From Micromonospora sp. NBRC 110009 (GTDB taxonomy: Bacteria; Actinomycetota; Actinomycetes; Mycobacteriales; Micromonosporaceae), in assembly GCF_030518795.1 (NCBI RefSeq), contig NZ_CP130427.1, positions 2,418,001-2,482,000 of the forward strand: a DNA stretch of 64,000 bases, read 5' to 3'. The position numbers were made by a program, and so were the translations under genes. The notes beneath the pieces were generated by a model. It ran no database searches and was not told the DNA's origin. It saw nothing but the letters and a program-made list of their open reading frames with translations. Positions 20,268-28,714 of the stretch are shown piece after piece (within the stretch, counting starts at the first letter, position 1; each line of letters opens with the position of its first letter).

Positions 20268-21224
20268 TCAGTGGAGGTCGAGGAGGGTCTTGCCGATCGT
20301 GGCGCGGGACTGCAGGGCGGCGTGCGCGTCGGCGGCCCGTTCCAGCGGGAAGCGCTGCCCGATCAGTGGGCGGAGCCGCCCGGCCGCGCCCTCGGCCAGC
20401 GCCCGTTCGGCGAGCGAGCGCAGCTCATCCGGCGGGGCGCCCGGTCGGAGCAGGGCGACCCCGCGGGCGGCGGCCAGTTCCTCGGGCACGTCCGCCCAGG
20501 CGCCGCCGGCCAGCCCGAAGCTGAGCATCCGGCCGCCGGGGTCGAGCAGGTCGAACGCCGCCCGGGCCAGCGGGCCGCCGACCCCGTCGAAGACCACGTC
20601 CACCCCGCCGGTGGCGGCCCGCACCCGGTCGGTCCAGTCGGGCTCCCGGTAGTCGACCACCACGTCGAGGCCGCGCTCGCGGAGCAGGGCGACCTTGCGC
20701 GGCCCGCCGGCGGCGGCGACCACCCGGGCCCCGGCCGTCGCGGCGAGTTGGGTCAGCAGGCTGCCCACCCCGCCCGCCGCCGCCTCGACCAGCACCCGCT
20801 CGCCGGCTCGCAGCCCGGCGGCCCGTGCCAGCATCAGCGCGGTACGGCCGTCGGCGAGCAGCGCGACCGCCTGGTCCAGCGGCAACCCGTCCGGCACCGG
20901 CAGCGGCGCGTCGTGGTCCACCACCACGCGCTCGGCGTACCCGCCGGTGCCGCCGGTGCCGCTGACCACCCGGCGCCCGACGAGTGACCGGTCGACGCCC
21001 GGGCCGACCTCGGCGATCACCCCGCCGACCCCGTTGCCGGGGATGACCGGCAGGTCCCGGCCGAACGGCCCGAACCCGGTGGCCCGGAACATCGTCTCCA
21101 CGAAGGTCAGGTTGGCGTGCGCCACTTCGATCAGCACCTGCCCCGGACCGGGTACGGGTTCGGGTGCCGGCCCGGGAACCAGCACCTCCGGACCGCCGAA
21201 CTGCCGCAGCCACACCGCTCGCAC
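20268..21224 (-). CDS. Zinc-independent quinone oxidoreductase-like dehydrogenase (MDR family)
   Basis: A 318-residue medium-chain dehydrogenase/reductase of the NADPH:quinone reductase type. It has the N-terminal GroES-like fold with PGNGVGGVIAEVGPGV and the NADPH-binding motif VEAAAGGVGSLLTQLA (about 145-160). The YREPDW and DVVFDGVGG segments are typical. No zinc ligands of alcohol dehydrogenases are visible. It likely reduces quinones or enones using NADPH. It starts with GTG and lies downstream of and parallel to the Lrp gene with a 63-nt gap. Confidence 0.85.
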   Translation of the reverse strand: MRAVWLRQFGGPEVLVPGPAPEPVPGPGQVLIEVAHANLTFVETMFRATGFGPFGRDLPVIPGNGVGGVIAEVGPGVDRSLVGRRVVSGTGGTGGYAERVVVDHDAPLPVPDGLPLDQAVALLADGRTALMLARAAGLRAGERVLVEAAAGGVGSLLTQLAATAGARVVAAAGGPRKVALLRERGLDVVVDYREPDWTDRVRAATGGVDVVFDGVGGPLARAAFDLLDPGGRMLSFGLAGGAWADVPEELAAARGVALLRPGAPPDELRSLAERALAEGAAGRLRPLIGQRFPLERAADAHAALQSRATIGKTLLDLH

Positions 21225-21287
21225 GTCGCCTCCTCGCCGGCCGGGATTCGTCCCGGATCCAGTGGACGACGTGAAGTGAGGTTCAGG

Positions 21288-21746
21288 TCAAGGCGCGGAG
21301 GGGCCGACGCCGGGGGATTCGACCAGCCGGGAGAGGACGATGGTGCTCCGGGACGAGGTGACGAAGGACTCGGCCCGCAGCCGCTCCAGCGCCTCCTCCA
21401 GGTGGGCGATGTCGGCGGCCCGCAGGTGCACCAGCGCGTCCGCCTCCCCGGAGACGGTGTACGCGCCGACCACCTCGGGGTGCCGGCGCGCGGCGGCGCC
21501 GATCTGCGCCGGGGTGGTCCGGCCGGCGCAGAAGAGCTCGACGAACGCCTCGGTGGTCCAGCCGACGGCGGCCGGGTCGACGACGGCGGTGAAGCCCCGG
21601 ATGACCCCGGCGGACCGGAGTCGGTCGACCCGGCGCTTGACGGCGGGGGCGGAGAGTGACACCCGGGTGCCGATGTCCGCGTACGACGCGCGGGCGTCTG
21701 CCACGAGCAACGCAATGATTCGCTGGTCGACCGCGTCGATCTGCAA
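21288..21746 (-). CDS. Lrp/AsnC family transcriptional regulator
   Basis: A 152-residue regulator with an N-terminal helix-turn-helix (DAVDQRIIALLVADARASYADIGTRVSLSAPAVKRRVDRL) and a C-terminal RAM ligand-binding domain (VVGAYTVSGEADALVHLRAAD). Lrp proteins sense amino acids. It is divergent from the DDAH-like gene, with starts only about 70 nt apart, and likely controls it. The TTG at 21746 gives the usual family start and follows AGAGGCGG; a TTG seven codons upstream is possible. Confidence 0.88.
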   Translation of the reverse strand: MQIDAVDQRIIALLVADARASYADIGTRVSLSAPAVKRRVDRLRSAGVIRGFTAVVDPAAVGWTTEAFVELFCAGRTTPAQIGAAARRHPEVVGAYTVSGEADALVHLRAADIAHLEEALERLRAESFVTSSRSTIVLSRLVESPGVGPSAP

Positions 21747-21800
21747 TGTTCCGCCTCTGGGAAGCAATGGTTGTGGCTGTTACCAAAGTTGTACCGTACC

Positions 21801-21806
21801 TACTCT
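21801..21806 (+). promoter_or_regulatory. -10 box of the DDAH-like gene
   Basis: TACTCT is 8 nt before the GTG at 21815 (2 nt before a GTG at 21809). The spacing favours the second GTG. Upstream, the imperfect inverted repeat TGGT-N10-ACCA at 21768-21785 could bind the divergent Lrp regulator. Confidence 0.4.
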
Positions 21807-21814
21807 TGGTGACC

Positions 21815-22639
21815 GTGAACCAGCAGCGAGTCCCGCGAAAGCGGACATACCTCATGTGCTCGCCCGAGCACTTCGCGGTCGAGTACGCGATCAACCCGTG
21901 GATGGACGTGACCGCCCCGGTCGACGCGGAGCTGGCGGTCAAGCAGTGGGACCGCCTGCGGGAGACGCTCGTCGGCCTCGGCCACGACGTGCACCTGCTC
22001 ACCCCCGAGCGCGGGCTGCCGGACATGGTCTTCGCGGCCAACGGCGCGTTCGTGGTGGACGGCACGGTCTACGGCGCCCAGTTCAAGCACGAGCAGCGGG
22101 CCGCCGAGGCGGCCGCGCACCGGGCGTTCTACGAGGAGCACGGCTGGCGGTTCATCGCCCCGAGCGAGACCAACGAGGGCGAGGGTGACTTCGCGTACCT
22201 GCCGGAGGCGCACGGCGGCCTGATCCTCGCCGGCCACGGCTTCCGCACCGAGCCCGCCGCCCACGCCGAGGCGCAGGAGGCACTCGGCCGGCCGGTGGTC
22301 TCGCTGCGCCTGGTCGACCCGCGCTTCTACCACCTGGACGTGGCGCTCGCCTCGATCGACGACGAAAACATCGTCTACTACCCGGGTGCCTTCTCCGCGG
22401 CCAGCCAGAAGGTCCTCGCCCAGCTCTTCCCGGAGGCGGTGATCGCCGACGACGAGGACGCCCTGGCGTTCGGCCTCAACCTGGTCAGCGACGGTCTGAA
22501 CGTCGTGCTGAACAGCGACGCGACCCGGCTGGCCGGCAAGCTCAAGACGGCCGGCTACCACCCGGTCCCGGTCGAGCTGGCCGAGCTGAAGAAGGGCGGC
22601 GGCAGCGTGAAGTGCTGCATCGCCGAGCTGCGCCACTGA
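21815..22639 (+). CDS. Dimethylarginine dimethylaminohydrolase (DDAH)-like amidinohydrolase
   Basis: A 274-residue member of the guanidine-modifying pentein family. It shows MCSPEHFAVEYAINPWMD, the substrate loop PDMVFAANGAFV, EGEGDFAYL, the catalytic histidine in RFYHLDVALASID, and the terminal nucleophile in GGGSVKCCIAEL. Relatives hydrolyse methylated arginines to citrulline or act on arginine-like compounds; in actinobacteria they are often beside ornithine aminotransferase, which is absent here. The divergent Lrp regulator fits control by an amino acid. A hairpin terminator follows at 22661. Confidence 0.85.
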   Translation: MNQQRVPRKRTYLMCSPEHFAVEYAINPWMDVTAPVDAELAVKQWDRLRETLVGLGHDVHLLTPERGLPDMVFAANGAFVVDGTVYGAQFKHEQRAAEAAAHRAFYEEHGWRFIAPSETNEGEGDFAYLPEAHGGLILAGHGFRTEPAAHAEAQEALGRPVVSLRLVDPRFYHLDVALASIDDENIVYYPGAFSAASQKVLAQLFPEAVIADDEDALAFGLNLVSDGLNVVLNSDATRLAGKLKTAGYHPVPVELAELKKGGGSVKCCIAELRH

Positions 22640-22660
22640 CGGGCGCCTCCACGCCGCACG

Positions 22661-22696
22661 GAACGGGCGGCCTCCCCGCGGGGAGGCCGCCCGTTC
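22661..22696. terminator. Strong GC-rich hairpin between convergent genes
   Basis: A 16-bp perfect stem around a CGCG loop, lying 22 nt after the DDAH-like stop and 19 nt before the 3' end of the minus-strand binding-protein gene, so it can serve both. Confidence 0.75.
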
Positions 22697-22714
22697 GGCG
22701 TACGAGGACCGGGG

Positions 22715-23935
22715 TCAGCCCAGGGTGGTCAGCTCGTTGATCACCACGTTGGCCAGCATCCGGCCGTCGAGCTGGACCCGGCGCAGGTACCAGGTCTGCT
22801 GCGGGGTACGCGGCTGGTTGAACTGCCAGGCCCCGCGCGGGCTGTCCACCTGGCCGATCTTGCCGAGCGCCAGGTTGACCTGCTGCGGCGTCGGGGACGC
22901 CCCGACCAGCCGGATCGCCTTGTCCAGCACCTGGGCAGCGTCGTACGAGGCCATCGCGTAGGTGGTCGGCGAGGCGTTGTAGGTCTTCCGGTAGGCCGAG
23001 GCGAACACCCGGTTCGCGGTGTTGTTCAGGTCCGGCGAGTAGTTCAGCGCGGTCTCGATGCCGTACTCCAGCACCCGGGCCCGCTGCTTGCCGCTCTCCC
23101 CGTCGTCCATCTCGCCCAGCACGATGCCCTCGGTGAGGAAGCCGGGGGCGTAGAGCTTCCCGCGGTAGCCCTTGTCGTAGAGCTCCTTGATGAACTGCAC
23201 CGCCGCGGTCCCGGTGTAATTGCAGAAGACCGCGTCGGGCCGGGCGTCCAGCGCCGTCTTGATCGCGTCGGTGTACGCGCTCTTGCCGGGGTTGGGGTCG
23301 TCGGGGGTGAAGATCGGTGCGGCGAGCACCCGGCCGCCCCCCTCGTACGAGCGCCGGAAGCCGTCGATGACGTCCCGGCTGCTGGGGTTCTCCGGGGCGA
23401 TGATCGCGATCCGGCTGGACGGGTCCTTCAGCGTCTGCCGCAGGTACTGGCCGATCGCCTGACCCGGCTCGTTGAGCACGTACGCCGTCCGCCAGATGTA
23501 GACGACGCTCGCCAGGCTGACCGGGGAGCCGTTGGAGCTGACCAGGGGAACCCGGGCCTGCTCGACGGTGTCCCGGATGCCGGCCAGCACGGTGGGGTCG
23601 ACCACGCCGGTGAGCGCCAGCGCCCCCTCCTTGATCAGCCGGTCCACGGCGGCCTGGCCGGTCTTGGCGCTGTCGCCCTCCTCGGCCGTGATCAGGGTCG
23701 TCGGGTGGCCGCCGAGCTGCTGGTCGTTGAGGCTGAGGAAGAGTTGGAAGCCGCGGGTGAGGTCCTCGCCGACGGCCTTGTTCGGGCCGGAGCTCGGCAC
23801 GATCAGGCCGATCTTGATCGGGCTGCCGGGCTGAGCGGTGTCCTCCTCGGTGTCGGAGCCGCAGCCCGCCACCAGTCCGGTGGTACCCAGTGCGGCCAGC
23901 AGTTGAAGTGCCCGCCTGCGGTTCATCTGCGACAC
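22715..23935 (-). CDS. Lipoprotein substrate-binding protein of ABC transport (Leu/Ile/Val-type, type I)
   Basis: A 406-residue lipoprotein. The signal peptide MNRRRALQLLAALGTTG ends in the lipobox LVAGC (Cys about 25). The mature part is a periplasmic-binding fold type I protein (KIGLIVPSSGPNKAVGEDLTRGFQLFL, GVVDPTVLAGIRDTVEQARVPLVSSNGS, ASYDAAQVLDKAIR) of the branched-chain amino acid/amide group. No permease or ATPase genes of that family are nearby, so it is an orphan or a receptor. The GTG start has AAGGA five bases upstream; the internal ATG is three codons later. Confidence 0.85.
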   Translation of the reverse strand: MSQMNRRRALQLLAALGTTGLVAGCGSDTEEDTAQPGSPIKIGLIVPSSGPNKAVGEDLTRGFQLFLSLNDQQLGGHPTTLITAEEGDSAKTGQAAVDRLIKEGALALTGVVDPTVLAGIRDTVEQARVPLVSSNGSPVSLASVVYIWRTAYVLNEPGQAIGQYLRQTLKDPSSRIAIIAPENPSSRDVIDGFRRSYEGGGRVLAAPIFTPDDPNPGKSAYTDAIKTALDARPDAVFCNYTGTAAVQFIKELYDKGYRGKLYAPGFLTEGIVLGEMDDGESGKQRARVLEYGIETALNYSPDLNNTANRVFASAYRKTYNASPTTYAMASYDAAQVLDKAIRLVGASPTPQQVNLALGKIGQVDSPRGAWQFNQPRTPQQTWYLRRVQLDGRMLANVVINELTTLG

Positions 23936-23984
23936 CAATTTCCTTCCCGTAAGGGCTGCCAGGGGTGCACGCCCCTTCGGCGTT

Positions 23985-24812
23985 CTACCTGCTCGGCGAC
24001 GTTGCGTCAATGGGCGGAAGATCATCGTGCAGGGACCGCAACGCGGCCAGCACCCGGGGCCAGGCCGGCGAGTCCGGCGCTATCAGCCCGAAATGCTCGC
24101 ATTCCGGCAGCTCAACGAGGGTGGCGGGGGTGCCGGCGGCGCGGGCGGCGGCCACCCAGGAGCGGCTGATGGCGGCCGGTACCTGCCGATCGAGCGTGCC
24201 GTGCATGACTACCGTCCGTATCTGGATCGGCACCAACGCCGATGGATCGGCAGCCGCGTACCGCTCCGGGACCTCCGCCGGGCCGCCGCCGAGCAGCGCG
24301 GCCACCGCGCCACCGTCCAGGTCCAGCCGGTACGCCTCGGCCAGGTCGGCCACCGGCGCCAGCGCGAGCACCCCGCCGACCGTGGCCGGGGCGTGCGCGG
24401 CCACGTAGAGCGCGAGGTGCCCGCCGGCCGAGTGGCCGACCAGGATCGGCGGTACGGGCGCTACCCGACCGGGCAGGGCGGCGGCCGCCAGCTCGGGCAG
24501 CGCCGCGACTCCGGCCCGTACGTCGGTGAGGGTGTGCGGCCAGCCCCCGTCGGGCTGGCCGGTGCGCCGGTACTCCAGTTGGGCGACCGGATGGCCGAGC
24601 GCCGCCAGCGCGGCGGCCATCGGGCCGGTGTGGCTGCGGTCGTACTCGGCCCGCCAGAAACCGCCGTGCACCACGATCACCAGCGGCCGGGGCGGGCCGT
24701 CGCCGGCCGGGCGGCGCAGATCGGCGAGCTGCTCCGGGTGGTCGCCGTAGGCGACGGTGACGTCCGGCGGCGGGGCCGGCCGGGTGAGCACGTCGCGTGG
24801 GTCTGCGGGCAT
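23985..24812 (-). CDS. Alpha/beta hydrolase, kynurenine-formamidase/esterase-like
   Basis: A 275-residue alpha/beta hydrolase. The oxyanion-hole motif HGGFW (about residues 48-52), the nucleophile elbow GHSAGGH (about 128-134), an acidic residue in HGTLDRQVP, and the histidine in PECEHFGL complete the triad. The HGG(F/Y)W motif and the YRRTGQPDGGWPHTL segment fit kynurenine formamidase and small-ester esterases. No tryptophan-catabolism genes are nearby, so the substrate is open. It lies 49 nt upstream of the binding-protein gene. Confidence 0.8.
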   Translation of the reverse strand: MPADPRDVLTRPAPPPDVTVAYGDHPEQLADLRRPAGDGPPRPLVIVVHGGFWRAEYDRSHTGPMAAALAALGHPVAQLEYRRTGQPDGGWPHTLTDVRAGVAALPELAAAALPGRVAPVPPILVGHSAGGHLALYVAAHAPATVGGVLALAPVADLAEAYRLDLDGGAVAALLGGGPAEVPERYAAADPSALVPIQIRTVVMHGTLDRQVPAAISRSWVAAARAAGTPATLVELPECEHFGLIAPDSPAWPRVLAALRSLHDDLPPIDATSPSR

Positions 24813-24905
24813 GCCGGCGACGGTAGCGTGCCCCGGCCGGGTGGTTCGGCCCCGGGAGCCGGTCCGGGCGCGTGCGCGTGGTGGGGGTGGGTAAAGATGG
24901 GTCCC

Positions 24906-25487
24906 ATGACCGAAGCGCATTCCGCCGGACAGGACGACGAGCAGGACAAGGATGGCATCCCCGGCACGGTGGTGGTGATCGGGCCGGACGGTCGGCCGGT
25001 CGGCACGGTGCAGACCGAGGAGGGGCAGGGTGAGGACCCGACCCGCCTGGTCGAGCAGCCGGCCAAGGTGATGCGGATCGGCAGCATGATCAAGCAGCTG
25101 TTGGAGGAGGTCAAGGCGGCTCCGCTCGACGACGCCAGCCGGCACCGGATGCGCGAGATCCACGAGCGGTCGATCGTCGAGCTGAAGGAGGGCCTGGCCC
25201 CCGAGCTGCGCGAGGAGCTGGAGCGGATCTCACTGCCGTTCACCGAGGACAAGGCGCCCAGCGAGAGCGAGCTGCGGATCGCCCACGCCCAGCTGGTCGG
25301 CTGGCTGGAGGGGCTGTTCCACGGCATTCAGGCCGCGCTGGTCGCCCAGCAGATGGCCGCCCGCGTGCAGCTGGAGCAGATGCGCTCCGGCCGGGCGGCG
25401 CTGCCCAGCGGGCCCGGCGGGATGGTGCCCGGGATGCCGGGCATGCCGCAGACCAACGAGGGCCACGCCCCCGGCCAGTACCTCTGA
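24906..25487 (+). CDS. bpa: Bacterial proteasome activator Bpa/PafE (DUF2587)
   Basis: Bpa forms a dodecameric ring that opens the gate of the actinobacterial 20S proteasome without ATP. This 193-residue protein has the DUF2587 four-helix core (PAKVMRIGSMIKQLLEEVKAAPLD through HGIQAALVAQQMAAR) and ends in GQYL, the exact C-terminal gating motif that docks between proteasome alpha subunits. The N terminus is acidic and disordered; the Gly/Pro/Met tail before GQYL is a flexible tether. A TAAAGA box 8 nt before the ATG at 24906 favours that start over one at 24897. It predicts a Pup-proteasome locus elsewhere in the genome. Confidence 0.93.
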   Translation: MTEAHSAGQDDEQDKDGIPGTVVVIGPDGRPVGTVQTEEGQGEDPTRLVEQPAKVMRIGSMIKQLLEEVKAAPLDDASRHRMREIHERSIVELKEGLAPELREELERISLPFTEDKAPSESELRIAHAQLVGWLEGLFHGIQAALVAQQMAARVQLEQMRSGRAALPSGPGGMVPGMPGMPQTNEGHAPGQYL

Positions 25488-25489
25488 CC

Positions 25490-25511
25490 CCGGGGCGCGC
25501 CCGCGCCCCGG
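25490..25511. terminator. GC-rich hairpin between bpa and HAD genes
   Basis: A 10-bp perfect stem (25490-25499 with 25502-25511) with a very short loop, directly after the bpa stop and before the end of the convergent HAD gene. Confidence 0.5.
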
Positions 25512-25516
25512 CCAGC

Positions 25517-26329
25517 TCAGGCCACCCCGAAGACCTGCTCCAGGTAGGCTGCCACGCCGTCGTCGGTGTTCGCCCCGGTCACCTCGTCGGCGATCTCCAG
25601 CACGGCCGGGTGGGCGTTGGCGACCGCCACCGCCCGCCCGGCCCAGGTGAGCATCGGCAGGTCGTTCGGCATGTCGCCGAAGGCCAGCACGTCCCGCTCG
25701 TCGATCCCGAGCCGGGCGGCGTACCAGGCGAGGCCCGCCGCCTTGGTCACCCCGGCGGCGGAGATCTCGACCAGCCCGCTGTACGAGGAGTGGGTGGCCT
25801 CGGCCAGCCCCGCCAGCGCCGCCGCCACCACCCGGACGAACGCGTCCGGATCCTGCTCGCCGGCCCGGGCCAGCAGCTTCACCGCCGGCGCGGCCAGCAG
25901 CTCCTCCGGCGACTCGATCGCCCGGATCGCGTCGAGGTCGGCGTCCCAGCGCAGCGGGTAGTGCGCCTCATGTCGCATCTGCCGGCTGTCGACGATCTCC
26001 ACCGCGAAGCTCACCCCGGGCACCTCGGCCCGCAACCGGCGGGCCACCTCGGCGAGCAGTTCGGGCGCGAGCGGGTCGGCCCGCAGCACCTCGTCGGCGG
26101 CCGGGTCGTACACCACCGCGCCGTTCGCGCAGATCGCCGGCAGTGGCTCGGCGAGCTGCTCGTACACGAGCTGGAGCCAGCGGATCGGACGGCCGGTCAC
26201 CAGCACGACCGGCGTGCCCGCCGCGGTGATCCGGGCCAGCACGTCCGCGGTGCGCGGGCTGAGCGTCCGGTCGTCCCGCAGCAGCGTGCCGTCGATGTCG
26301 GTGGCGACCAGCCGAGGTGGCTCTCCCAT
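25517..26329 (-). CDS. HAD-superfamily (Cof-type, IIB) phosphatase
   Basis: A 270-residue Cof-like HAD hydrolase. Motif I ATDIDGTLLRDD (D nucleophile near residue 11), motif II VTGRP, a lysine in AAPAVKLLAR, and motif IV FGDMPNDLPMLTWAG are all present, as is the terminal VANAHPAVLEIADEVTGANTDDGVAAYLE typical of this subgroup. It probably dephosphorylates sugar phosphates. It begins on the last base of the stop of the upstream paralogue (TGATG), so the two are coupled and probably arose by tandem duplication. Confidence 0.88.
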   Translation of the reverse strand: MGEPPRLVATDIDGTLLRDDRTLSPRTADVLARITAAGTPVVLVTGRPIRWLQLVYEQLAEPLPAICANGAVVYDPAADEVLRADPLAPELLAEVARRLRAEVPGVSFAVEIVDSRQMRHEAHYPLRWDADLDAIRAIESPEELLAAPAVKLLARAGEQDPDAFVRVVAAALAGLAEATHSSYSGLVEISAAGVTKAAGLAWYAARLGIDERDVLAFGDMPNDLPMLTWAGRAVAVANAHPAVLEIADEVTGANTDDGVAAYLEQVFGVA

Positions 26330-27150
26330 CACCGGGAGAGTAGTCGGTCCAGGTAGACCGCGACGCCGTCGTCGTCGTTGCGCAGGGTGATCTCGTCGGC
26401 CGCCGCCCGGACCGCCGGGTGGGCGTTGGCCACGGCCACCCGCGACCAGCCGGCCCAGCCGAACATCGGCAGGTCGTTGGGCTGGTCCCCGAAGACCAGC
26501 ACCTCCGCCGGGTCGACGCCGAGCCGCTCGGCGACCACGCTCAGCCCGGTGGACTTGTCCACCCCGGGCGGGCAGATCTCGATGAAGCCGAGCCCGGCCT
26601 GGGTGAGCGTGGCCAGCTCCGGCGGAACGATCTCGCGGGCCGCCGCCAGCAGTTCGTCGACGTGGTGGTCGGCGGTCCGGGCGAATGCCTTGATCACATC
26701 GCAGGAGAGGCATTCCTCCCGGCTGCGCGCCTCGAACCGGTCCGGGTACGGCCAGCTCGGGTGGTAGTCGCCCCAGAGCGGCGCGTCGTGCTCGTCGGAC
26801 GCCTCCACCATCACGGTCAGCGGGCCGACCGCGGCCTCCAATTCGGCGAGGAGTCGGGCGAGCACCTCGCCCCGGAGCCGCTCGTCCCGCAGCACCAGCG
26901 GCCCCTGCGGGTCGCTCTGGTCGACCACCCGTCCCCCGCCGGCCATCACCAGGAAGTCGGCGGCCCGGATGTCGTTGCGGGTCAGCTCGGTCAGGCGCGG
27001 TCCGCGTCCGGTCGCGCCGACCACCGGGATCCCGGCGGCCCGCACCCGGTCGAGCACCCCATGGGTGTACGCGGAGACGGTGTCGTCGCTGCGGACGAGG
27101 GTGCCGTCGAGGTCGGTGGCGATCAGCTTGGGCAGTCCCGGGCGGGTCAT
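26329..27150 (-). CDS. HAD-superfamily (Cof-type, IIB) phosphatase, tandem paralogue
   Basis: A 273-residue paralogue of the neighbouring HAD gene. Motifs are ATDLDGTLVRSDD, GATGRG, a lysine in CDVIKAF, KSTGLSVVAERLGV and FGDQPNDLPMFGWAG. The cap domain differs from its neighbour (a LWGDYHPSWPYPDRFEARSREECLS stretch with two cysteines), which suggests a different substrate. It is first in a two-gene unit. GGAGG stands before the ATG. Confidence 0.87.
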   Translation of the reverse strand: MTRPGLPKLIATDLDGTLVRSDDTVSAYTHGVLDRVRAAGIPVVGATGRGPRLTELTRNDIRAADFLVMAGGGRVVDQSDPQGPLVLRDERLRGEVLARLLAELEAAVGPLTVMVEASDEHDAPLWGDYHPSWPYPDRFEARSREECLSCDVIKAFARTADHHVDELLAAAREIVPPELATLTQAGLGFIEICPPGVDKSTGLSVVAERLGVDPAEVLVFGDQPNDLPMFGWAGWSRVAVANAHPAVRAAADEITLRNDDDGVAVYLDRLLSR

Positions 27151-27313
27151 GGCTCCTCCTTCGCCCGCCGCCGTCGCGCCGGCCGTCCTGGTCCTCGTTG
27201 CCTCGGCAGACCAACGGCGGGCAGCAACCGTATCTCGCGGAACAGGTCGCAACCATGGCTTTTCGGCGAATCGGACACCAACCGGGGGCGGCGGTCGGGT
27301 GACCCGCCCCGGC

Positions 27314-28051
27314 TCAGCGCGGCGGCTCGGGGCGGGCGAACGGCACCGTCGGTTGGACGGTCAGATCGGCCGGCTCGGGCGGCAGCTCGTCCTCGCGTGG
27401 CCGGCGCCGACCCCGCCCCGGTCGTCCGCCGTCCGGCGCCGACTCCTCCCCGGGCTCGGCCGCCGGCTCCGGGGCCGCGCCGGCCGTCCGGCCGGACAGG
27501 TAGAGGGCGACCCCGAGCAGCGCGGTGGCCACGAAGGCGGTGACCAGGCCGCGCCCGTAGTCGACCCGGAAGCCGTTCTCGGTCGAGAAGAAGAGGGTGC
27601 GCTGGCCGGAGTCGTCCAGGGAGAGGGCCGCGGCGGTCAGCACGGCCAGCACCGCCGCGGCGAGGCCGAGGCCGGCCACCCGGGCGTTCTGCCGCACGGT
27701 GGCCGTGCCGCGCAGCGCCAGCGCGACCGCGCCGGCCAGGCCCAGCAGGCCCACCAGATAGGCCACCCCGAAGCCGCCCACGTCCGAGACCCCGCCAGGG
27801 ACCCGGACGACGCTGTTCCCCTCGGGGCCGCCGTTCGGCACCGTCATCACCAGCCACTCGCCGATCAGCGAGGCGACCGCGGCCACCGCGCCGAGCCCGG
27901 CCAGGATCGGCGGCACCCGGTGGTCCCGGGCGAGGCCGGACAGCGAGGCGCCGAAGCGGCCGGGCGGGGCGGCCTCCTGGTCACCCCACTCCACCACGGT
28001 GATGCCGTCGGACCGGTGATCCTGCCGGGGGATGGGGAGATCCTGGGACAT
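27314..28051 (-). CDS. Membrane protein of unknown function, four helices
   Basis: A 245-residue protein with a polar N terminus (residues 1-45, VVEWGDQEAAPPGRFG), about four transmembrane helices (around 50-70, 92-112, 125-145, 165-185) and a disordered Pro/Arg/Glu-rich C-terminal tail from about 190. No conserved motif that I recognise. The codon use and GC match the neighbours. The gene is monocistronic. Confidence 0.7.
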   Translation of the reverse strand: MSQDLPIPRQDHRSDGITVVEWGDQEAAPPGRFGASLSGLARDHRVPPILAGLGAVAAVASLIGEWLVMTVPNGGPEGNSVVRVPGGVSDVGGFGVAYLVGLLGLAGAVALALRGTATVRQNARVAGLGLAAAVLAVLTAAALSLDDSGQRTLFFSTENGFRVDYGRGLVTAFVATALLGVALYLSGRTAGAAPEPAAEPGEESAPDGGRPGRGRRRPREDELPPEPADLTVQPTVPFARPEPPR

Positions 28052-28172
28052 CGGGCCACCCTTCCGCGTACGCGGGCCTGCCCGAATCATTTCACAGCCG
28101 GCAGCCCGGGAACGGGAGCGTGAAACGCCGCCCGGCTCGCCGCTGGCCGGTGCGGGACGGCCCGGATTCCGT

Positions 28173-28178
28173 TAGCGT
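28173..28178 (+). promoter_or_regulatory. -10 box of the OsmC gene
   Basis: TAGCGT is 7 nt before the ATG of the OsmC gene, with no Shine-Dalgarno sequence between. Confidence 0.45.
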
Positions 28179-28185
28179 CGGTGCC

Positions 28186-28614
28186 ATGCCTATCCGTACC
28201 GCTTCCGCACGTTGGCAGGGCAACCTCACCGAGGGGTCCGGCACGGTCCGCACTGGCAAGGGCGGTCTCACCGGCAACTACTCCTTCAAGTCGCGCTTCG
28301 AGGAGGGCGAGGGGACCAATCCCGAGGAGCTGATCGGCGCCGCGCACGCGAGCTGCTTCTCGATGGCCCTCTCCAAGCAGCTCGCCGACGCGGGCGCCAG
28401 CGACACCTCGGTGGAGACCAGCGCCAAGGTGCACTTCGACAAGACCGACGCGGGGATGACCGTGACCCGGATCGACCTGGAGACCGTCGGCCAGGTCCCG
28501 GGCATGGACGAGGCCCAGTTCACCAAGCTCGCCGAGGCGGCCAAGGAGAACTGCCCGATCTCGCGGCTGCTCTCCCCGGGCGCGCAGATCACCCTGAACG
28601 CCCGCCTCGCCTGA
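28186..28614 (+). CDS. osmC: OsmC-family organic-hydroperoxide-resistance protein
   Basis: A 142-residue thiol peroxidase of the OsmC subfamily. It has the redox cysteines in AAHASCFSMAL (near residue 59) and ENCPISRLL (near 125), and the usual opening RTASARWQGNLTEGSGTV, GTNPEELIGAAHASCF. It reduces organic hydroperoxides in the cytoplasm. The family length is about 140. A strong hairpin terminator follows. Confidence 0.9.
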   Translation: MPIRTASARWQGNLTEGSGTVRTGKGGLTGNYSFKSRFEEGEGTNPEELIGAAHASCFSMALSKQLADAGASDTSVETSAKVHFDKTDAGMTVTRIDLETVGQVPGMDEAQFTKLAEAAKENCPISRLLSPGAQITLNARLA

Positions 28615-28649
28615 CGGCCCGCGCGACCGCGTGGCGCCTGGCCGCACCG

Positions 28650-28682
28650 TCACGGAAGGAGTGCTCGCCACTCCTTCCGTGA
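28650..28682. terminator. Hairpin terminator after OsmC
   Basis: A 14-bp perfect stem (28650-28663 with 28669-28682) with a 5-nt loop, ending in ATTC. It separates OsmC from the zincin gene 33 nt downstream. Confidence 0.7.
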
Positions 28683-28714
28683 ATTCGTGCTGATCGTGAA
28701 GGGGGACCGGCGGC

